Assembly: GCF_008642355.1 (NCBI RefSeq)
Contig: NZ_CP029193.1
Location: forward strand, 6,844,001-6,908,000
Source: Streptomyces venezuelae
GTDB lineage: Bacteria; Actinomycetota; Actinomycetes; Streptomycetales; Streptomycetaceae
Direction: 5' to 3'
DNA length: 64,000 bases
Made by a program: the position numbers and the translations under genes
In this document: in pieces, positions 42,012-51,393 of the stretch
How positions within the stretch are numbered: position 1 is the stretch's first letter
How the letters are laid out: every line of letters starts with the position of its first letter
The notes under the pieces: generated by a model
Databases searched by the model: none
Seen by the model: the letters and a program-made list of their open reading frames with translations, nothing else
What the model was told of the DNA's origin: nothing

Positions 42012-42839
42012 ATGATCGAAGAGTTTTTGACGCACGGGGTACGCGACGTGGAGGAAGCCCTCCGCAAGGCCGCAGCGGCGGAGGTCACCCCCCGCTTCCG
42101 GCAGCTCGCCGAGGGCGACGTCGTGGAGAAGAGCGGCCCGCACGACATGGTGACCGTCGCCGACCGACGGGCGGAGGAGCAGCTGACGGTCGACCTCGCC
42201 GCCCTGCTCCCCGGCTCGGTCGTCGTCGGCGAGGAGGCCGTGCACGCCGATCCGTCGAAGTACGAGGCGATACGCGGCGACGCGCCGGTCTGGATCGTCG
42301 ACCCCGTGGACGGCACACGGCAGTTCGTGAACGGGAACCCGGGGTTCTGCATGCTTGTCGCCCTCGCGGTGGGCGGCGAGGTCCAGGCCTCGTGGACGTA
42401 CGCGCCGATGCTGGACGAGATGGCCGTCGCGGTCCGCGGCCAGGGCGCGTGGCTGAACGGACAGCGGCTGGTGGCGGGCGCGCCCGCGCCGGGCGCCGAC
42501 GTGGAGGTGGCGACCTCGCACCCGGACTTCACCACGGAGGAGCAGAAGCACGCCCTGCTGGGGCTCGTGACCGACGGCGTGCGCCCGCGGCCCTGCGGCT
42601 CCGCGGGCCTGGAGTATCTCGCCATCGCCCGGGGCGAGTTGGACGCCGTCGCCTTTTCGTGGGAGCTCGCCTGGGACCACGCCGCGGGGCTGCTGCTCGT
42701 GGCGGAGGCCGGGGGCGCCGACCTGACGCTCACGGGGGAGCCGTTCCGGATAGGCGGGGGCAACGCCCTGCCGTTCACCGCGGCCCGCGACGCCGCCACG
42801 GCCCGCCGGATCGCCGGTCTCCTCGCGGCCGGCGCCTGA
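42012..42839 (+). CDS. Inositol monophosphatase family protein (275 aa)
   Basis: Mg2+-dependent sugar/inositol/histidinol-phosphate phosphatase of the Li+-sensitive family. Metal ligands are visible as [24 protein letters not shown] and [18 protein letters not shown], and [11 protein letters not shown] is the N-terminal motif. I chose ATG 42012 because [10 protein letters not shown] resembles homologous starts, but its purine run is only 1 nt away; ATG 42003 and ATG 41982 are in frame and may be used. Substrate and pathway are unknown. Confidence 0.85.
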   Translation: MIEEFLTHGVRDVEEALRKAAAAEVTPRFRQLAEGDVVEKSGPHDMVTVADRRAEEQLTVDLAALLPGSVVVGEEAVHADPSKYEAIRGDAPVWIVDPVDGTRQFVNGNPGFCMLVALAVGGEVQASWTYAPMLDEMAVAVRGQGAWLNGQRLVAGAPAPGADVEVATSHPDFTTEEQKHALLGLVTDGVRPRPCGSAGLEYLAIARGELDAVAFSWELAWDHAAGLLLVAEAGGADLTLTGEPFRIGGGNALPFTAARDAATARRIAGLLAAGA

Positions 42840-42927
42840 GGCCCGGCCTGAGAGGGGCTCGAGGAAGAGCGCAGGTCGTCCGTCCTATCCTGGGCGGCAG
42901 AGGCCGTCGGCTGACAAAGGAGTCCGG

Positions 42928-44349
42928 GTGCCGTCGATGCTTGACGCCGTGGTCGTGGGAGCGGGACCGAACGGGCTGACCGCTGCCGTGGAGCTCGCCC
43001 GCCGAGGCTTCTCCGTGGCCGTCTTCGAGGCCAGGAGCACGGTCGGGGGCGGCGCGCGCACGCAGGAGCTGACGCTCCCGGGATTCCGGCACGACCCCTG
43101 CTCCGCCGCCCACCCGCTGGGCATCAACTCCCCGGCGTTCCGCGGCATGCCCCTGGACCGGTACGGACTGGAGTGGCTCCAGCCCCCACTGCCCATGGCC
43201 CACCCCTTCCCGGACGGCACCGCCGCCGTCCTGTCCCGCTCCGTCGCCGAGACCGCCGCCTCCTTCGGGCCGCGCGACGCGGGGGCGTACCGCAGGCTGA
43301 TCGAGCCCTTCCTGCCCAAGTGGGACACGCTCCTCCAGGACTTCATGTCCCTGCCGATGAGCTCGCTGCCGCGCGACCCCGTGACCCTCGCCCGCTTCGG
43401 ACTCGCCGGACTGCCGCCGTCGACGTGGCTGATGCGGCGCTTCCGCGACGACCGGGCCCGCGCGCTGTTCGCGGGGCTCGTCGCGCACGTCATCGCGCCG
43501 CTCGACGGCATCGTCACGGGCGGCGTCGGCATGGTCTTCGCGCTCGCCGCGCACGCCCGCGGCTGGCCCCTGGCGCGCGGCGGCTCGCAGTCGATCTCCG
43601 ACGCGCTCACCGCGTACCTGAAGGACCTCGGCGGCTCCGTCCACACGGACTACGAAGTGAAGCGGCTCGACGACCTGCCGCCCGCCCGCGCCTACGTCTT
43701 CGACACCTCACCCACCGCCCTCGCCAGGATCGCCGGTCTCGGCCGCGCGTACGAGGGGTACCGGTACGGCGCGAGCGCCTTCAAGATCGACTACGCGCTC
43801 GACGGCCCCGTCCCCTGGACCGCGCGGGAGCCGCGGAGCGCGGGGACGGTGCAGGTCGGCTCCAGCAGCAAGGAGATCGGCGCCGCGCTGCGCGCCGCCT
43901 CCCGCGAGGGGCGGGCGCCGGACACGCCGTTCCTGATCACGGTGCAGCCCAGCGTCGTCGACCCCTCCCGCGCCCCGGAGGGCAAGCACGTCTTCTGGGC
44001 GTACGGGCACGTGCCCAACGGCTGGCAGGGCGACCTGACCGACGCCATCGAGCGGCAGCTGGAGCGCTTCGCCCCCGGCTTCCGCGACCGCGTCCTCGCC
44101 CGCGCCACGGCCGGCCCGCCGGAACTCGCCGCGCACAACGCGAACTACGTGGGCGGTGACATCGCCTGCGGCGCCGCGAGCGGTTTGCAGCTGATGCTGC
44201 GCCCCAAGCTCTCCCTCTTCCCGTACGCGACACCGCACCCCGCCGTCTTCATCTGTTCGTCCGCGACACCTCCCGGCCCCGGCGTGCACGGCATGTCCGG
44301 GCACAACGCCGCGAAGGCCGTGTGGCGCAGGCTCAGGAGCACCTCGTGA
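42928..44349 (+). CDS. FAD-dependent oxidoreductase, phytoene-desaturase-like (473 aa)
   Basis: A flavoprotein of the phytoene dehydrogenase/amine oxidase superfamily: the dinucleotide-binding motif [30 protein letters not shown] opens the protein, and the C-terminal FAD segment [25 protein letters not shown] closes it. It is close to the CrtI-like oxidoreductases often encoded with lit genes, but is probably not a carotenoid desaturase itself, since no crtE or crtB is present. GTG 42928 is preceded by AAAGGAG. Its stop overlaps the macrodomain gene start (GTGA), so the two are co-translated. Confidence 0.87.
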   Translation: MPSMLDAVVVGAGPNGLTAAVELARRGFSVAVFEARSTVGGGARTQELTLPGFRHDPCSAAHPLGINSPAFRGMPLDRYGLEWLQPPLPMAHPFPDGTAAVLSRSVAETAASFGPRDAGAYRRLIEPFLPKWDTLLQDFMSLPMSSLPRDPVTLARFGLAGLPPSTWLMRRFRDDRARALFAGLVAHVIAPLDGIVTGGVGMVFALAAHARGWPLARGGSQSISDALTAYLKDLGGSVHTDYEVKRLDDLPPARAYVFDTSPTALARIAGLGRAYEGYRYGASAFKIDYALDGPVPWTAREPRSAGTVQVGSSSKEIGAALRAASREGRAPDTPFLITVQPSVVDPSRAPEGKHVFWAYGHVPNGWQGDLTDAIERQLERFAPGFRDRVLARATAGPPELAAHNANYVGGDIACGAASGLQLMLRPKLSLFPYATPHPAVFICSSATPPGPGVHGMSGHNAAKAVWRRLRSTS

Positions 44350-44861
44350 CGGCCCCCGTCACCCTCGTCCAGGGCGACATCACCGCGCAGCGCGCCGACG
44401 CCATCGTCAACGCGGCGAACTCGTCGCTCCTCGGCGGCGGCGGGGTCGACGGCGCCATCCACCGGCGCGGCGGCCCCGACATCCTCGCCGACTGCCGCCG
44501 CCTGCGCGCCCAGCACCACGGCAAGGGGCTGCCCACGGGGCGCGCCGTCGCGACCACGGCGGGGCGGCTCGACGCGCACCATGTGATCCACACCGTCGGC
44601 CCGGTCTGGTCCGCCACGGAGGACCGCTCCGAGCTCCTGGCCTCCTGCCACCGCGAGTCGCTGCGGGTCGCCGCCGAGCTGGGCGCGCGTACGGTCGCGT
44701 TCCCAGCGATCTCCACGGGCGTCTACCGCTGGCCCCTGGAGGACGCGGCACGCATCGCCGTCGCGACGGTACGGGAAGCGGCGGACCCGGAGCGCTTCGA
44801 CGAGGTGCGGTTCGTGCTGCTCGGGCAGGACGCGTACGCCGCGTTCGAGGCGGCCCTGTAG
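44346..44861 (+). CDS. Macrodomain protein, O-acetyl-ADP-ribose deacetylase type (171 aa)
   Basis: Binds ADP-ribose and probably removes O-acetyl or ADP-ribosyl groups. The macrodomain marks are [61 protein letters not shown] and [21 protein letters not shown], covering the whole length (MacroD/YmdB type). It overlaps the upstream oxidoreductase by 4 nt and precedes an Ada-AlkA DNA repair gene, so a link with DNA damage or ADP-ribose turnover is possible. Confidence 0.93.
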   Translation: MTAPVTLVQGDITAQRADAIVNAANSSLLGGGGVDGAIHRRGGPDILADCRRLRAQHHGKGLPTGRAVATTAGRLDAHHVIHTVGPVWSATEDRSELLASCHRESLRVAAELGARTVAFPAISTGVYRWPLEDAARIAVATVREAADPERFDEVRFVLLGQDAYAAFEAAL

Positions 44862-44947
44862 CGGGGCTGTGCCCAGCCTCTGGCAGAGCCACGTCGATGT
44901 CGGATTTCCGCCAGCCGTGCCCCCGTGGCATCCGCGAAGCTGGAGCC

Positions 44948-46453
44948 ATGCACACCGACACAGAGCGCTGCGTACGCGCCGTTCAGTCGAAGGACGCCCG
45001 CTTCGACGGCTGGTTCTTCACGGCCGTCGTGACCACGCGGATCTACTGCCGTCCCAGCTGCCCCGTCGTGCCGCCCAAGGCCGAGAACATGACGTTCTAC
45101 CCGAGCGCCGCCGCCTGCCAGCAGGCCGGATTCCGGGCCTGCAAGCGGTGCCGGCCGGACAGCAGCCCCGGCTCTCCCGAGTGGAACCAGCGGGCCGACC
45201 TCGTCGCCCGCGCGATGCGCCTGATCGGTGACGGCGTCGTCGACCGCGAAGGCGTCACCGGCCTCGCGGCCCGCCTCGGCTACAGCACCCGGCAGGTCGA
45301 ACGCCAGCTGCGCGCCGAACTCGGCGCGGGCCCCCTCGCCCTGGCCCGGGCCCAACGCGCCCAGACGGCCCGGCTCCTCATCGAGACGACCACGCTGCCC
45401 ATGGCGGACATCGCCTTCGCCGCGGGGTTCGCCTCGATCCGCACCTTCAACGACACGGTCCGTGAGGTCTTCGCCCTGTCCCCGGGCGAACTGCGCGCCC
45501 GCGCGCCGAAGCGGCTGCCCTCCGGGCGGAACGCCACCCCTCCCGTCACCCCGCCCGCCACCGCAGGCGGCACCCTCACCCTGCGGCTGCCGTTCCGTGC
45601 GCCGCTCAACCCCGACAACCTCTTCGGGCACCTCATCGCCACCGCCGTGCCCGGCGTCGAGGAGTGGCGGGACGGGGCGTACCGCAGAACGCTCGGTCTT
45701 CCCCACGGGCACGGCATCGTCGCGCTCACCCCGCACCCCGACCACATCGCCTGCCGCCTCTCCCTCACCGACCCGCGCGATCTGACCCTCGCCATCAGCC
45801 GGTGCCGCCGCATGCTCGACCTGGACGCCGACCCCGCCGCCGTCGACGGACAGCTGAGGGACGATCCGCTGCTCGCGCCGCTCGTCGACAAGGCTCCGGG
45901 GCGGCGCGTGCCGCGCACCGTCGACGAGGCGGAGTTCGCCGTACGGGCCGTCCTGGGGCAGCAGGTCTCCACCGCCGCCGCCCGTACCCACGCGGCCCGT
46001 CTCGTCACCGCGCACGGGCGGCCCGTCGAGGACCCCGAGGGCGGGCTCACGCACCTCTTCCCCGCCCCGCGGGAGCTGGCCGCGCTCGACCCCGAGACCC
46101 TCGCGCTGCCCCGCAGCCGCCGCGCCACCCTCATGACACTGGTCCAGCACCTCGCCGACGGCAGCCTCCGGCTCGGCCCGGAGAGCGACTGGGACGAGAC
46201 CCGCGCCCGCCTCACCGAGCTCCCCGGGTTCGGCCCCTGGACCGTCGAGGTCATCGCGATGCGCGCGCTCGGCGACCCGGACGCGTTCCTCCCCTCCGAC
46301 CTCGGCATCCGGCGCGCCGCACAGGAGTTGGGGCTCCCGCACACCCCCGCCGCACTCACCGCGCGCGCCGCCGCCTGGCGGCCGTGGCGGGCGTACGCGG
46401 TGCAGTACCTGTGGGCCACCGACGCCCACCCCATCAACGTCATCCCCGCATGA
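44948..46453 (+). CDS. alkA: Ada-AlkA fusion: alkylation-responsive regulator and 3-methyladenine DNA glycosylase (501 aa)
   Basis: A three-part protein. Residues ~1-75 are the Ada zinc domain (YCRPSCPVVPPKAENMTFY and GFRACKRCRPD), whose Cys accepts methyl from phosphotriesters. Residues ~85-185 are an AraC-type helix-turn-helix. Residues ~195-500 are AlkA, with GQQVSTAAARTHAARLV, the helix-hairpin-helix TELPGFGPWTVEVIAMRALG and the catalytic Asp in FLPSDLGIRRA. It therefore both senses methylation and excises alkylated bases. ATG 44948 is used. The O6-methylguanine methyltransferase follows immediately. Confidence 0.93.
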   Translation: MHTDTERCVRAVQSKDARFDGWFFTAVVTTRIYCRPSCPVVPPKAENMTFYPSAAACQQAGFRACKRCRPDSSPGSPEWNQRADLVARAMRLIGDGVVDREGVTGLAARLGYSTRQVERQLRAELGAGPLALARAQRAQTARLLIETTTLPMADIAFAAGFASIRTFNDTVREVFALSPGELRARAPKRLPSGRNATPPVTPPATAGGTLTLRLPFRAPLNPDNLFGHLIATAVPGVEEWRDGAYRRTLGLPHGHGIVALTPHPDHIACRLSLTDPRDLTLAISRCRRMLDLDADPAAVDGQLRDDPLLAPLVDKAPGRRVPRTVDEAEFAVRAVLGQQVSTAAARTHAARLVTAHGRPVEDPEGGLTHLFPAPRELAALDPETLALPRSRRATLMTLVQHLADGSLRLGPESDWDETRARLTELPGFGPWTVEVIAMRALGDPDAFLPSDLGIRRAAQELGLPHTPAALTARAAAWRPWRAYAVQYLWATDAHPINVIPA

Positions 46454-46503
46454 CGGCCCCGCCCGTCCCGCCCGCCTTGCCGGTCTCACCCGAGGACGTA
46501 CCC

Positions 46504-47007
46504 ATGGAACGCCTGCACACCGTCGTCGACAGCCCCTACGGCCCCCTCACCCTCGTCGCCACCGACGGCGTCCTCAGCGGCCTCTACATGACCGAACAGC
46601 GGCACCGCCCGCCCGAGGAGACCTTCGGCGACCGCGACCCGGCACCTTTCGGCGAGGCGATCAGCCAGCTGGAGGCCTACTTCGCCGGGGAGCTGACGGA
46701 GTTCGACGTTCCGCTGCGACTCGACGGCACCCCGTTCCAGCGACTGGTCTGGGACGAACTGCGGCGCATCCCGTACGGCATGACCCGCACGTACGGCGAA
46801 CTCGCCGAAGCCCTCGGCAAACCGAACGCCTCCCGCGCGGTCGGCCTCGCCAACGGCAAGAACCCCATCGGGGTCATCGTGCCCTGCCACCGCGTCATCG
46901 GCGCCAACGGCAGCCTGACCGGCTACGGCGGCGGCCTCGACCGCAAGCAGCGGCTGCTCGCCTTCGAGGGAGGGACGGGCGGGGCGGCCGAGGACGCGCT
47001 GTTCTGA
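46504..47007 (+). CDS. ogt: Methylated-DNA-[protein]-cysteine S-methyltransferase (167 aa)
   Basis: Transfers methyl groups from O6-methylguanine to its own cysteine in IGVIVPCHRVIGANGSLTGYGGGL. The helix-turn-helix part FQRLVWDELRRIPYGMTRTYGELAEALGKPNASRAVG binds DNA. ATG 46504 has GAGGA 7 nt upstream and gives the usual MERLHTVVDSPYGPL start. An ATG at 46450 overlapping the alkA stop (ATGA) would add 18 residues and couple translation; both may be used. It forms an alkylation-repair operon with alkA. Confidence 0.93.
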   Translation: MERLHTVVDSPYGPLTLVATDGVLSGLYMTEQRHRPPEETFGDRDPAPFGEAISQLEAYFAGELTEFDVPLRLDGTPFQRLVWDELRRIPYGMTRTYGELAEALGKPNASRAVGLANGKNPIGVIVPCHRVIGANGSLTGYGGGLDRKQRLLAFEGGTGGAAEDALF

Positions 47008-47046
47008 GCGGGCGTTCCGAGTCGGCGTTCTGTGCCGGTGTCCGAG

Positions 47047-47547
47047 TCAGCCGACCCGGTGCCCGTCCTCCAGCTCCGCGGGGCCGTTCCCGTGTGCCAG
47101 TACGTCCAGCGCGGCGGACACCCGGCGCCCCAGCTCGCTCGGCAGGTACTCCGCGAGCTCCTGCGGAGCCACCAGGCGCCACGACAGGAGCTCCTCCTCC
47201 TGCAAGGCGATCGACTCCAGCTGCGCGGCGCCGAGCACCCCGCCGTCGTACAGGTAGGCCACCAGCGGCGGCCGTGGCCGCAGCGGACCCGGCGGCACCC
47301 AGTCCACGGCGAGCAGCGGGCCGAGCTCGACGTCGAGGCCGATCTCCTCGACGGTCTCCCTGCGCGCCCCCTGCCGGGGTGTCTCGCCCGCGTCCGACTC
47401 CACGGTCCCGCCCGGCAGCGCCCACCCCTCGCGGTAGTTGGGCTCGACGAGCAGGACCCGGCCCCCGGCGTCCCGGAAGAGCGCGGCGGCGCCGACGAGG
47501 ACGCGGGGGAGCCCTGCGATGTACGTGGTGTAGTCCTGAATGGTCAC
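47047..47547 (-). CDS. Nudix hydrolase (166 aa)
   Basis: Hydrolyses a nucleoside-diphosphate-linked compound. The Nudix box reads GGTVESDAGETPRQGARRETVEEIGL: the second half (E-x7-REUxEExGU) is standard, but there are two extra residues between the GG and the GE, so the metal-binding helix is intact while the preceding loop is longer. VEPNYREGWALPGG fits the strand before it. The start is GTG 47545-47547 on the - strand. It is convergent with ogt. The substrate is unknown. Confidence 0.88.
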   Translation of the reverse strand: MTIQDYTTYIAGLPRVLVGAAALFRDAGGRVLLVEPNYREGWALPGGTVESDAGETPRQGARRETVEEIGLDVELGPLLAVDWVPPGPLRPRPPLVAYLYDGGVLGAAQLESIALQEEELLSWRLVAPQELAEYLPSELGRRVSAALDVLAHGNGPAELEDGHRVG

Positions 47548-47623
47548 GGGGGAAGGGTAGTCGGGGGTGCCGGTCAGGTTCCGGTCGGCGGGGAGCCCGT
47601 CACGACATCAGGGGCGGCCCCGG

Positions 47624-49348
47624 TCAGTCGCCGTCCTTGCCGCGGGATCTGGCGATCCGGCGGAGCCGGTGGTGCCGGTCCGGGCTCTGCTCGGTGATCG
47701 CCTCGCCGACCATCGTGCGCACCGCGTCCCGCAGTCCGTGCAGCGCGTGCCCGCGGGCGGGGCCCGCGCCCGGGTCGCCGCGAAGCTCCTTCAGGAGCGC
47801 CCAGCACAGCGTCAGCATCACCACGACGAACGGCAGCGCCACCAGGATCGTCGCGCTCTGCAGCGAGTCCAGACCGCCCGCGACCAGGAGCACCGCGGCC
47901 ACCGCCGCCATGAGGACGCCCCAGGTGACGACCAGCCAGGTCGGGGGGTGCAGGGAGCCGCGGCTGCTGAGCGAGCCCATCACCAGCGACGCGGAGTCGG
48001 CGCTCGTGACGAAGTACGTCATCACCAGGAGCATCGCGACCCACGACGTGACCGTGCCCAGCGGCAGCGCGTCCAGCATCGCGAAGAGCGAGGACTCCGC
48101 CCCCTCCTCGACCTTCGCCGCCATGTCGACCTTGCCGGTCGCGTCGAGCCGGATGCCGGTGCCGCCCATCACGCAGAACCAGACGACGGTCGCGCCGCTC
48201 GGCACGAGGAGCACGCCGATCAGGAACTCGCGGATCGTCCGGCCGTGCGAGATGCGGGCGATGAACGTGCCGACGAAGGGGGCCCAGGACAGCCACCACG
48301 CCCAGTAGAAGACCGTCCAGGAGCCGAGCCAGCCGCTGTCGGTGAAGGCGCCGGTGCGCGAGGCCATCGGGAGCAGCTGGTGGAGGTAGCCGCCGACGCT
48401 CGCCGGGATCGCGTCCAGGACGTAGACGGTCGGCCCGAGGACGAAGACGAACAGCATCAGGCAGGCGGCCAGCACGATGTTGAGGGTGCTGAGCCACTTG
48501 ACGCCCTTGTGCACCCCGGAGAAGGCCGACAGCACGAAGGCGGCGCCGAGCGAGACGATGATGATGAGCTGGAGGGTGGTCGAACTCTCCACGCCCGTCG
48601 TGAGGTTGAGTCCCGTGGCGACCTGGAGCGCGCCGACGCCGAGGCTGGTCGCCGTGCCGAAGACGGTGGCGAAGACCGCGAGCAGGTCGATGATCCTGCC
48701 GGGCAGGCCCGCCGCCCGCCGGGCACCGATGAGCGGTACGAAGACGGCGCTGAGCCGGTTGCCGCGGCCCTTGCGGAAGCCGGCGTAGGCGAGGGCGAGG
48801 CCCACGATGCCGTAGATCGCCCAGGGCGTCAGTGTCCAGTGGAAGAAGGAGTACTCCAGGGCGGTGCGGGCCGCGCCGCCGGAACGGGGCGCGGCGGCCG
48901 AGGACGGCGGCGGGTCCAGGTAGTGGGTGAGCGGCTCTCCTACGCCGTAGAACATCAGGCCGATGCCCATGCCCGCGCTGAACATCATCGCGATCCACGC
49001 GAGATCGGTGAATTCGGGCCGCGCGTCGTCCGTGCCCAGACGGATCCGGCCGAAGCGGCTCAGCGCCAGGACCACGCACAGGACGAGGAAGACGTCCGCG
49101 GCGATCACGAAGAGCCAGGCGAAGTTGTCGAGGACCCAGCCGAGCGCGCTGTCGGAAGCGCGGTCGAAGGAGCGCTTGCCGAGCGCCGCCCAGGCGACCA
49201 CCCCGAGCACCGCGGCGACGCCGATGCCGACGACCAGGTAGTCGGGGGTGCCGTCCGGAGGGTGTCCTTCCGCGGAGTCCGGGCCGCCCGGGGGAGAGCC
49301 CGTCGGACCGTCACCGGGACGGGGCTGATCGATCATTTCCGTACTCAT
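47624..49348 (-). CDS. BCCT-family (betaine/carnitine/choline) transporter (574 aa)
   Basis: Sodium- or proton-coupled uptake of a quaternary amine such as glycine betaine, mainly for osmoprotection. Twelve transmembrane segments are apparent. The BCCT hallmark GSWTVFYWAWWLSWAPFVGTFIARISHGRTIREF is intact, as is MFSAGMGIGLMFYGVGEPLTHY, the Gly-rich sodium-site helix. The N-terminus is a ~35-residue hydrophilic Pro/Gly stretch and the C-terminus a basic tail, which in BetP-like carriers takes part in osmosensing. ATG 49348 lies close behind tandem 10-bp repeats in the promoter. Confidence 0.93.
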   Translation of the reverse strand: MSTEMIDQPRPGDGPTGSPPGGPDSAEGHPPDGTPDYLVVGIGVAAVLGVVAWAALGKRSFDRASDSALGWVLDNFAWLFVIAADVFLVLCVVLALSRFGRIRLGTDDARPEFTDLAWIAMMFSAGMGIGLMFYGVGEPLTHYLDPPPSSAAAPRSGGAARTALEYSFFHWTLTPWAIYGIVGLALAYAGFRKGRGNRLSAVFVPLIGARRAAGLPGRIIDLLAVFATVFGTATSLGVGALQVATGLNLTTGVESSTTLQLIIIVSLGAAFVLSAFSGVHKGVKWLSTLNIVLAACLMLFVFVLGPTVYVLDAIPASVGGYLHQLLPMASRTGAFTDSGWLGSWTVFYWAWWLSWAPFVGTFIARISHGRTIREFLIGVLLVPSGATVVWFCVMGGTGIRLDATGKVDMAAKVEEGAESSLFAMLDALPLGTVTSWVAMLLVMTYFVTSADSASLVMGSLSSRGSLHPPTWLVVTWGVLMAAVAAVLLVAGGLDSLQSATILVALPFVVVMLTLCWALLKELRGDPGAGPARGHALHGLRDAVRTMVGEAITEQSPDRHHRLRRIARSRGKDGD

Positions 49349-49358
49349 GGCGCACCAC

Positions 49359-49378
49359 TATGGAGCGATATGGAGCGA
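49359..49378. repeat. Tandem 10-bp repeat in the BCCT transporter promoter
   Basis: TATGGAGCGA occurs twice in direct tandem (49359-49368, 49369-49378), a period of one helical turn. On the - strand the repeat runs into a CATAGT -10-like box 8 nt before the transporter ATG at 49348. This placement suggests a regulator that binds cooperatively on one face of the DNA. Confidence 0.55.
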
Positions 49379-49504
49379 TTTTCCGGCGGGCCACGCCGTC
49401 TCACGTCCCGGTGACCATGGGCAGCGGCCCCTGTCTGCGGTTATGGTCGCAGCGGCGCGACTGCCTTGACGCGAGCAAGGCCCGGAAAGCAAGGGGAATG
49501 CAAG

Positions 49505-50674
49505 GTGGCGGACGCTGCAAGCACGGCGGAACACGAGCAGCAGGCGCAGCGCGTGCTCATCGCCGCGGACAAGTTCAAGGGGTCGCTCACGGCCGTGCAG
49601 GTCGCGGAGCGGGTGACGGCCGGGCTCCACCGGGTCGCCCCCGGCGTCGCGGTCGAGGCGCTGCCGGTCGCCGACGGCGGCGACGGCACGGTCGCCGCGG
49701 CCGTCGCGGGCGGCTTCGAGCGCCGCGAGGTGCGCGTCACGGGACCGCTGGGCAACGAGGTGACGGCGGCGTACGCGCTGAAGGACGGCACCGCCGTGGT
49801 GGAGATGGCCGAGGCTTCGGGCCTTCAGCTGCTCCCCGAGGGTGTCTTCGCGCCGCTCACGTCCACGACGTACGGCTCCGGGGAGCTGATCCGCGCGGCG
49901 CTCGACGCGGGCGCCCGCACCATCGTCTTCGGCGTCGGCGGCAGCGCCACGACCGACGGCGGCGCCGGCATGCTGGCGGCGCTCGGCGCGCGCTTCCTGG
50001 ACTCCGACGGCGAGCCCGTCGCGCCCGGCGGGGGCCCGCTGAAGGACCTGGCGACCGCCGATCTGTCGGGCCTCGACCCGCGTCTGAAGGACGTCGAGAT
50101 CGTCCTCGCCAGCGATGTCGACAACCCGCTGACCGGCCCGAAGGGCGCCCCGGCCGTCTACGGACCGCAGAAGGGCGCCGAGCCCGCGGACGTCGCCGCG
50201 CTGGACGCCGCGCTCGCCCATTACGCCACGGTCCTGGAGAAGGCCATCGGCCCGAAGGCCGCGGAGTACGCGCAGTCGCCGGGCGCGGGCGCCGCGGGCG
50301 GCATCGGGTACGGCGCGCTGGTCGGTCTCGGGGCGGGCTTCCGGCCCGGCATCGACGTCATGCTCGACGTGCTCGGCTTCGCGCCCGCCCTGGAGCGGGC
50401 GACGCTCGTCATCACCGGCGAGGGCTCGCTCGACGAGCAGACCCTGCACGGCAAGGCACCGGCGGGCGTGGCCGCGGCCGCGCGGGCCGCCGGGGTCGAG
50501 GTCGTCGCGGTCTGCGGCCGCCTCGCGCTCGCCCCCGAGGTGCTGGGCAAGGCGGGCATCCGCCGCGCGTACGCCCTGACCGACGTCGAGCCGGACGTGG
50601 CGCGGTGCATCGCCGAGGCGGGGCCGATCCTGGAGACGGTGGCGGAGGGCATCGCCCGCGACTTCCTCGCCTGA
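49505..50674 (+). CDS. Glycerate 2-kinase (389 aa)
   Basis: Phosphorylates D-glycerate with ATP, feeding it into lower glycolysis. It belongs to the GarK/GlxK family: VLIAADKFKGSLTAVQVAERV, PVADGGDGTVAA, EMAEASGLQLL, FGVGGSATTDGGAGMLAALGARFLD and TGEGSLDEQTLHGKAPAGVA are conserved. The start is probably GTG 49505, with AAGGGGA ~9 nt upstream; an open frame reaches 49466. It is divergent from the BCCT transporter. An extra ~15-residue leader (ADAASTAEHEQQ) precedes the core. Confidence 0.9.
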   Translation: MADAASTAEHEQQAQRVLIAADKFKGSLTAVQVAERVTAGLHRVAPGVAVEALPVADGGDGTVAAAVAGGFERREVRVTGPLGNEVTAAYALKDGTAVVEMAEASGLQLLPEGVFAPLTSTTYGSGELIRAALDAGARTIVFGVGGSATTDGGAGMLAALGARFLDSDGEPVAPGGGPLKDLATADLSGLDPRLKDVEIVLASDVDNPLTGPKGAPAVYGPQKGAEPADVAALDAALAHYATVLEKAIGPKAAEYAQSPGAGAAGGIGYGALVGLGAGFRPGIDVMLDVLGFAPALERATLVITGEGSLDEQTLHGKAPAGVAAAARAAGVEVVAVCGRLALAPEVLGKAGIRRAYALTDVEPDVARCIAEAGPILETVAEGIARDFLA

Positions 50675-50778
50675 GGGCCCGGCCTCGATACCCAAGGCCC
50701 AGGGCCAGGCCTTGAAAGTCTCACCCGTGTCGAACCGGGAACGTGATCGTTTCTTCTCTACGTGAGAAGGAGTCGATC

Positions 50779-51393
50779 TTGACCGGGTGGGTGCGGCTCG
50801 GCGGTGGTCTCGGCATCGTCGTGAGCCTGTGCCCGGTGCCGGGGCTGACCGTCGACGCGCAGATCGGCGCGCGTCTGGACACGTACGCGGGGACGCTCGG
50901 CGTGGTCCTCTCGGAGCGGCTGGAGATCTGCCGCGAGGACGACCCGGGCGTCCCCGGCGATGCCGTGCCCGAGCGGCCCGCTCAGCCCGGCCCCGGAGCG
51001 CCGACGACCCCGCCACCCCCACCCGCGACAGCAACCCCCCGCGCGGCCAGGCCCCCCACACCCCCTGCCGACCCCGCACCCCCCACCGACCCCCCGCCCC
51101 GCGCCGCGCCCCGCATCCGCGAACTCCACGTTCCCGTACGCCTGGAGTCCCGCCCCCGCCCCGCGCGCCCCGCACCCGGCGCACCGTCCGGGCCCGCTCT
51201 CTCGGCGCCCGGCTACCGGCCCGCCGAGGAGACCGAGCGCGAGGGCGGGCGGTCCATGGTCACCACCACGATGGTCGTCACCACGCCCGCGGTCCTCGCC
51301 GCCGCGCTGCTGCGTCCGCGCTCCCGCTCCGCCGCGTCCGGTACGTCCGGCGCCCGTTCCCGCCCCACCCAGCCCTCCGGAGGCCCCTCGTGA
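50779..51393 (+). CDS. Hypothetical proline-rich protein with N-terminal hydrophobic segment (204 aa)
   Basis: I do not recognise a family. The first ~25 residues (MTGWVRLGGGLGIVVSLCPVPG) form a weak hydrophobic segment, and residues ~70-120 are extremely rich in Pro, Ala and Thr and are probably disordered. The C-terminal part has a second hydrophobic stretch (MVTTTMVVTTPAVLAAALL). TTG 50779 follows GAAGGAG by 6 nt; GTG 50743 in frame lacks a good site. Its stop overlaps the next gene's GTG. Codon pattern and coupling support that it is real, but confidence is limited. Confidence 0.55.
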   Translation: MTGWVRLGGGLGIVVSLCPVPGLTVDAQIGARLDTYAGTLGVVLSERLEICREDDPGVPGDAVPERPAQPGPGAPTTPPPPPATATPRAARPPTPPADPAPPTDPPPRAAPRIRELHVPVRLESRPRPARPAPGAPSGPALSAPGYRPAEETEREGGRSMVTTTMVVTTPAVLAAALLRPRSRSAASGTSGARSRPTQPSGGPS

